NCBI GenBank assembly: GCA_964057225.1
Contig: OZ059899.1
Location: 9,300,001 to 9,364,000, forward strand
Origin: Auanema rhodensis
Lineage: Eukaryota; Nematoda; Chromadorea; Rhabditida; Rhabditidae
Direction of reading: 5' to 3'
Length of the DNA stretch: 64,000 nt
The stretch's first letter is position 1. Every line of letters starts with the position of its first letter. Position numbers and translations under genes: made by a program. The notes under the pieces are model-generated. The model was not told where the DNA came from, searched no databases, and was given only the letters and a program-made list of their open reading frames with translations. Of this stretch, positions 62,401 through 64,000 are shown piece after piece.

Positions 62401-63508
62401 CAGATGTGACATTGTCTTTGTGATTTCGAAACTTTTGTTCATGACTATTTCTTGTTTGTTCTTTTAGAAAAAAGGAATAGATTTTGTGGTCTACCGCTGT
62501 CAGCATTTCTTTAGTAGAATGGTAGTTGTTTGGATGAATTAGAATGTCTTCCACGATGTGGTATGGGAATTTGTTGAGAATCATCGCGGTACACATTTCG
62601 CGGGATACTGTAGCTCCGGCTGCTTCAATTTGCCTGATAAGTGCCTTGGTTTCTCCAAATGTTTCTTTGCATGCTTTTGCATTATTGCTTGCAAATTTCA
62701 AATTACGTAGTTGTGTCAAAAGAGAGTTGATATCCGACGAATAGTCTCCAAATTCAGAAACTAATGCTTCACGCATAAGCTCATAATTTTGAGCAGAGGG
62801 TTCTATTCCTCTGATTGCTATTTGTGAATCGCCTTTGAGGCTTTCACAGAGTAGGTTTACCTTTTCTAAGGTTGTAAACTGTTCATTATCATGAACAAGT
62901 CTATCAAAACGGCCCCAGAATGATTTGAAGTTCTCTGGTTTGCCATCAAATGTAGGTAGCGACATCGCTGGTTTTTGGATACTAGTTTGTTGGATGTGTA
63001 GGAATGACTTGATAATTTCCAGAAATTGATCATTCGATTTGTTTTCTGTTTCATTGTTTTCTGTTGAGCGATTGCTGTTGTGCTCAGATTCATTCTTATG
63101 AAGCGTTTTTCTCAGCTTTCTAAGTATGCGTTCGGCTTTCATGATGTGTTCGTCAAGCTCAATAATGGCGTTTTGAACCTTTTTAATGTTGGGTTCAAAG
63201 TCTTCATCGGATGTGAAGGCGATGTACTGTTCGTCTAATGCTTTACGAAGCGTTTTGTCTGATGCTTCGTAAAATTTTTGGAATTTTTTCTCGTTATCTT
63301 GATGATTTTTCAACGATTCTTTGAATTGGTGTTGGACTTTTGTCCAGCGAATGATAAGGCAAGAGAGGGTTTCCTCTTCTTCCTCAGTGTGGAAGTCGCA
63401 ATCTACCAGAATACCAGGAAGGTCCTTCACTTCCATCTCGTATCGTGTAAGTAATTCTCCGAGAAACTGGTTAGACTGTTTGATATGATTGACAAAAAGG
63501 AGTGACAT
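56456..63508 (-). CDS. BEL/Pao polyprotein: Gag-PR-RT-RH-IN-Env (N-terminal part)
   Basis: 2350 codons. I choose ATG 63508 because the open upstream stretch has only a GTG and this ATG has A at -3. Numbering from it: DUF1759-type Gag at about 181-320; three CCHC knuckles at 387-449; DUF1758 protease with D549-E-G-S; RT with CDIKAAF and YVDN (968-971) in place of YVDD; RNase H (D1136, E1176, D1205); integrase with Cys1486/Cys1489 and D1522, D1581, E1633; DUF5641 at about 1768-1829. An acidic linker follows, then membrane segments at about 2015-2034 and 2127-2146, and a Cys-rich phlebovirus Gc-like ectodomain. The frame ends at TAA 56456-56458 in the middle of that ectodomain. Confidence 0.92.
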   Translation of the reverse strand: MSLLFVNHIKQSNQFLGELLTRYEMEVKDLPGILVDCDFHTEEEEETLSCLIIRWTKVQHQFKESLKNHQDNEKKFQKFYEASDKTLRKALDEQYIAFTSDEDFEPNIKKVQNAIIELDEHIMKAERILRKLRKTLHKNESEHNSNRSTENNETENKSNDQFLEIIKSFLHIQQTSIQKPAMSLPTFDGKPENFKSFWGRFDRLVHDNEQFTTLEKVNLLCESLKGDSQIAIRGIEPSAQNYELMREALVSEFGDYSSDINSLLTQLRNLKFASNNAKACKETFGETKALIRQIEAAGATVSREMCTAMILNKFPYHIVEDILIHPNNYHSTKEMLTAVDHKIYSFFLKEQTRNSHEQKFRNHKDNVTSVSHKDSTAEQRKTQTWPCVFCDSSEHRFYQCTTFETPEKRRYRIRGKAICWICFSDKHKSSECRKQKCRNCQGDHNSALCSQGRKSVQNIQKDKETPTIKKDQALLITTEELLNKKTTEYKQESDTNNRIPTEALNAPVSLNHIADTHNIEESQVILRTAMANIYNHNSKKYEQVRMLIDEGSMRSFISKDLSTRLGLPILGSQKRTFYGIGALSETHEVEDVKVIIGTSTGSLIVTKLFTKPMLTTPIRCPKLSNEDLKFIQRRKIKLANPKTNGESFTPDILIGMDRYKLFMHLNEETELPSRMRLKNSVFGHMIHGEAPLPDDNTQQEVILCSTLEEITKETSHKELLTNLFELDSIGINTENANADRTIDYYEEYSKDIKIENNRIIAPFPLKNNFKNLKNNKMPAYHRFVSLWRKLLHNPEMLSHYTTTIESYLKDNIVEQIPNNHQEPLEFYMPHHGVWKPSKANPLRIVFDASAKQKDSPSLNEIIHTGRSFITYIHDIMISCRTRPIIITCDIKAAFLQVQLTENHKNLCKFFWIKNKEYPISHNNIITLRFNRLPFGITASPSVLNMGIKWFLESKVDNPLAMEILHNLYVDNIILTANTTEEAIKKCKETQTLFSEINMHVREFLSNDEQVIQNLPEEDRYPNMTTKILGISFNKEHDSFIIPIKITTTHTSYTKRILLSQLHSIFDPIGLSAPILLPLKLILREIISTKLSWDQPIDSNSIKQWEQHITQINNKQLTMNRYFKFSEHETQLWVFADASNQAMAACSYFQTNGKISSLLNGKSRIAPKNKTTIPRLELLAIRLAVRMALSIVTICPKIAKVNIVSDSNIALSWIVSQKSLPLFINNQTNTIKKQLKQIEQICCNIELYHVQTSFNTADIGSRGADMEKLQVSDWIEGPHWLTKLSVHNPLTSLGSPNNSSRNNAELKSEHHNVVHIIIDNPPTHDIWNIRENYDDVIKTMTTVGKLFKKWFFTVHPNDANKLQKIKHLTSTDTHTVEDINIIEKILISNSQSNMSLDDLQQKHINLKFFKDTWDIYRVRSRLQNTLLPEETKNPIFLLKTNPIVKKLINKIHKDNNHQGKHFTLIQLRQKFYIPKITGVIKQTLKNCVTCKRFQSHPYELPDMPSLPKDRTILTRAFFSTGCDLMGPFTLRNGSKVHICLFTCMTTRAIHLEVVTNQSTVAFMNAFTRFISRRGTPEIIRSDCAGNFILSSKILETLEKTSDYNERSLLNTLAQQKIKWIYNTPLSPWKGGCWERLVGVTKASLKKCFIPSRMSLDDLHTAIVKIEAIINTRPLTHPHPDNLDTLPIRPIDFLTSAIKFSLPENNADTHIFDIHSDIQTIQSTEQALEALQLSEDSASKFWTRFQEEYLTSLKDIFKHKNKRKNHTNLFPHKDEIVIIQNDMLPRGTWKLGRIIETITSSDGNIRSAKVATSNGNIIIRSINQLYPLEIRCNTNSNKIIEDNSHIVQENNSSTDRTPHTDIVLDNILFDHPIEHTDQTIHENKDINDVSHNYDIAYDSDNSQHDNTYTPETENNEDATNDRPQNKTKQSSVKTAKHTEQDDVTEKEIIKAFPLKMSYATHQRKNKINPKVAADIMKALSLPIIITSTYAEEINSCKDSNMFTTKLIANPHCSPEMATWTVLITIMAVTLIVSCLCRMGYSQYRYKTWSKNTQTMLNIMKLKHKTISEQEDHETDQKITEDHNDTLQLKQTNTQDANIVDHETFQKHIYPILNHTRKPPKFSLFTRGSQTSLPSLLAIILALCIGSCSSCSDVHVQHFVNIRCDDNLACYHEYSQDIIFSPGTKQLCITITHSNHEIGQFKITKLYTEHVCQKNTRYFTRQTTVNILSILRCRHRGSCDGTCETNSLHNKIEELQPYTFPSQSGCFTSSARFYTCPMIWTDPCLFYKIEHIPVTEEVYEVYTCDSWSTQTVFNIETTLLQQKNNYNITLQPYTKNREQLFNITTLSQSQPPP

Positions 63509-63769
63509 TTTTGTCGTAGATGTAGGAATAACGCTTATATTCCTTCTACTTTCTCTTTTTTTTGTTTGTTTGGTGATCACAGTATATGTGATAGTGAATC
63601 TCTGTTTCTGTCTGCAGAGTTTGCTTATGGTTCAAGTCTTTTTGGTGTGACTTGACGTGGACTAATGGTTGCCACGATTTCTATTAAGTATGTTTTTTGC
63701 TCAAACACGCTTGATTTGAGCTGTATCTCACCTGCCACGCGGGACTTGAAGCGGCTAAGATCTGAACTA
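63509..63769 (-). other. BEL 5' leader
   Basis: Untranslated leader between primer site and gag. The gag frame is open upstream of its first ATG back to a TGA near 63648, but no ATG lies there. Besides the tRNA-Gly match at 63728-63743 I see nothing else. Confidence 0.6.
63728..63743 (-). other. Second tRNA-Gly complementary site
   Basis: The + strand reads TCACCTGCCACGCGGG, matching the anticodon arm of tRNA-Gly(GCC) at all but one base; 13 bases in a row are exact, including the GCC anticodon. The element RNA is therefore complementary to the same primer tRNA at a second site, 26 nt beyond the primer site. Confidence 0.65.
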
Positions 63770-63781
63770 GCCGATGCACCA
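63770..63781 (-). other. BEL primer-binding site, tRNA-Gly
   Basis: On the element strand, TGGTGCATCGGC begins 3 nt after the LTR end. The + strand reads GCCGATGCACCA, the 3' end of metazoan tRNA-Gly(GCC) including CCA, as I recall that tRNA. Confidence 0.85.
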
Positions 63782-63784
63782 ATT

Positions 63785-64000
63785 TGTGGCGTTATACCGC
63801 AAGTGTATAGTATGGTTGGAAATAAAACACAAAGCGAATATGTAGAAAAGGGTTTATTGATGAATTAACAAGACAAGCACGGAATAGAATCACTGACTGC
63901 GAACGTTAAAAATGTAAGACTGATCTCTTCTCGTGGGCGGTCGTCAGCCTGAAACAAAGAGTTAGTCATGCCACATGTATAACACAACATGTGGTATGGA
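63785..64000 (-). repeat. BEL 5' LTR, partial
   Basis: The 216 bp up to the window end match 54385-54600 without a difference that I can see. This is the 3' (U5) part of the LTR on the element strand. Confidence 0.95.

Larger units (their letters stand above)
54385..64000 (-). mobile_element. BEL/Pao LTR element with phlebovirus-type envelope (5' LTR cut by window end)
   Basis: Opposite in direction to the tRNA genes. The 3' LTR begins at 54385 inside a satellite unit, after CTCC. The matching 5' LTR begins at 63785 and runs off the window; the 216 bp that can be compared appear identical. The internal region encodes Gag-PR-RT-RH-IN-Env in one frame, a second Env frame and an extra zinc-knuckle ORF. 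The far flank is not visible, so the target duplicate cannot be checked. Confidence 0.94.

Noticed and set aside
58398..62744. + strand frames of 66-137 codons opposite the BEL polyprotein
   Set aside because: Shadows of RT, integrase and Gag on the other strand.
63661..63784. A complete tRNA-Gly gene or pseudogene next to the BEL LTR
   Set aside because: Only the anticodon arm and the 3' end match. The T loop is not TTCGAAT-like and the 5' half is absent, so two primer contacts explain it better.

Overview
The window is eukaryotic, AT-rich and almost entirely repetitive. It is one long tandem satellite array whose unit carries a complete tRNA-Arg(ACG) gene, and three unrelated transposable elements have inserted into it. 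I infer an invertebrate, probably a nematode. The BEL/Pao element carries a phlebovirus-type envelope, known from nematode BEL elements such as Tas and Cer7. Its RT motif is YVDN, and the MULE transposase is split by 38-48 nt GT-AG introns. The species cannot be fixed from the sequence alone.

Layout: (1) 1-19904, satellite block 1; (2) 19905-23385, a Mutator-like (MULE) DNA transposon with 121-bp terminal inverted repeats and a 9-bp target duplication; (3) 23386-41175, satellite block 2; (4) 41176-51258, a Ty3/Gypsy-type LTR element on the + strand with 370-bp LTRs and a 5-bp target duplication; (5) 51259-54384, satellite block 3; (6) 54385 to beyond 64000, a BEL/Pao LTR element on the - strand whose 5' LTR runs off the window.

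The satellite has two unit lengths. Full units (about 610 bp, 33 copies) hold the tRNA gene with intact internal promoter boxes and a T-run terminator a few bases downstream. Truncated units (about 410 bp, about 50 copies) lack a 200-bp segment starting at nucleotide 6 of the tRNA. The two types are mixed in higher-order repeats; a 1429-bp supra-unit is repeated exactly in tandem three times. Every tRNA points along + and keeps the ACG anticodon.

The Gypsy element is unusual. A secreted or membrane glycoprotein region (signal peptide, furin-like site, transmembrane segment) lies between gag and protease, giving gag-env-PR-RT-RH-IN rather than gag-pol-env. The glycoprotein is split by a +1 frame change. 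A frame-compatible GT-AG pair flanking it could splice gag directly to protease. The primer site matches tRNA-Gln.

The BEL element encodes gag, PR, RT, RH, IN and a phlebovirus-type Gn/Gc envelope in one frame. The envelope is cut by a single TAA followed at once by ATG in the same frame. Downstream lies an extra 170-codon ORF with three CCHC knuckles resembling its own Gag nucleocapsid. Its primer site matches tRNA-Gly(GCC), and a second stretch nearby matches the anticodon arm of the same tRNA, suggesting a bipartite primer contact.

All three elements look young: clean target duplications where both ends are visible, and LTRs identical or nearly so. All three lie within about 140 bp upstream of, or at, a tRNA 5' end.
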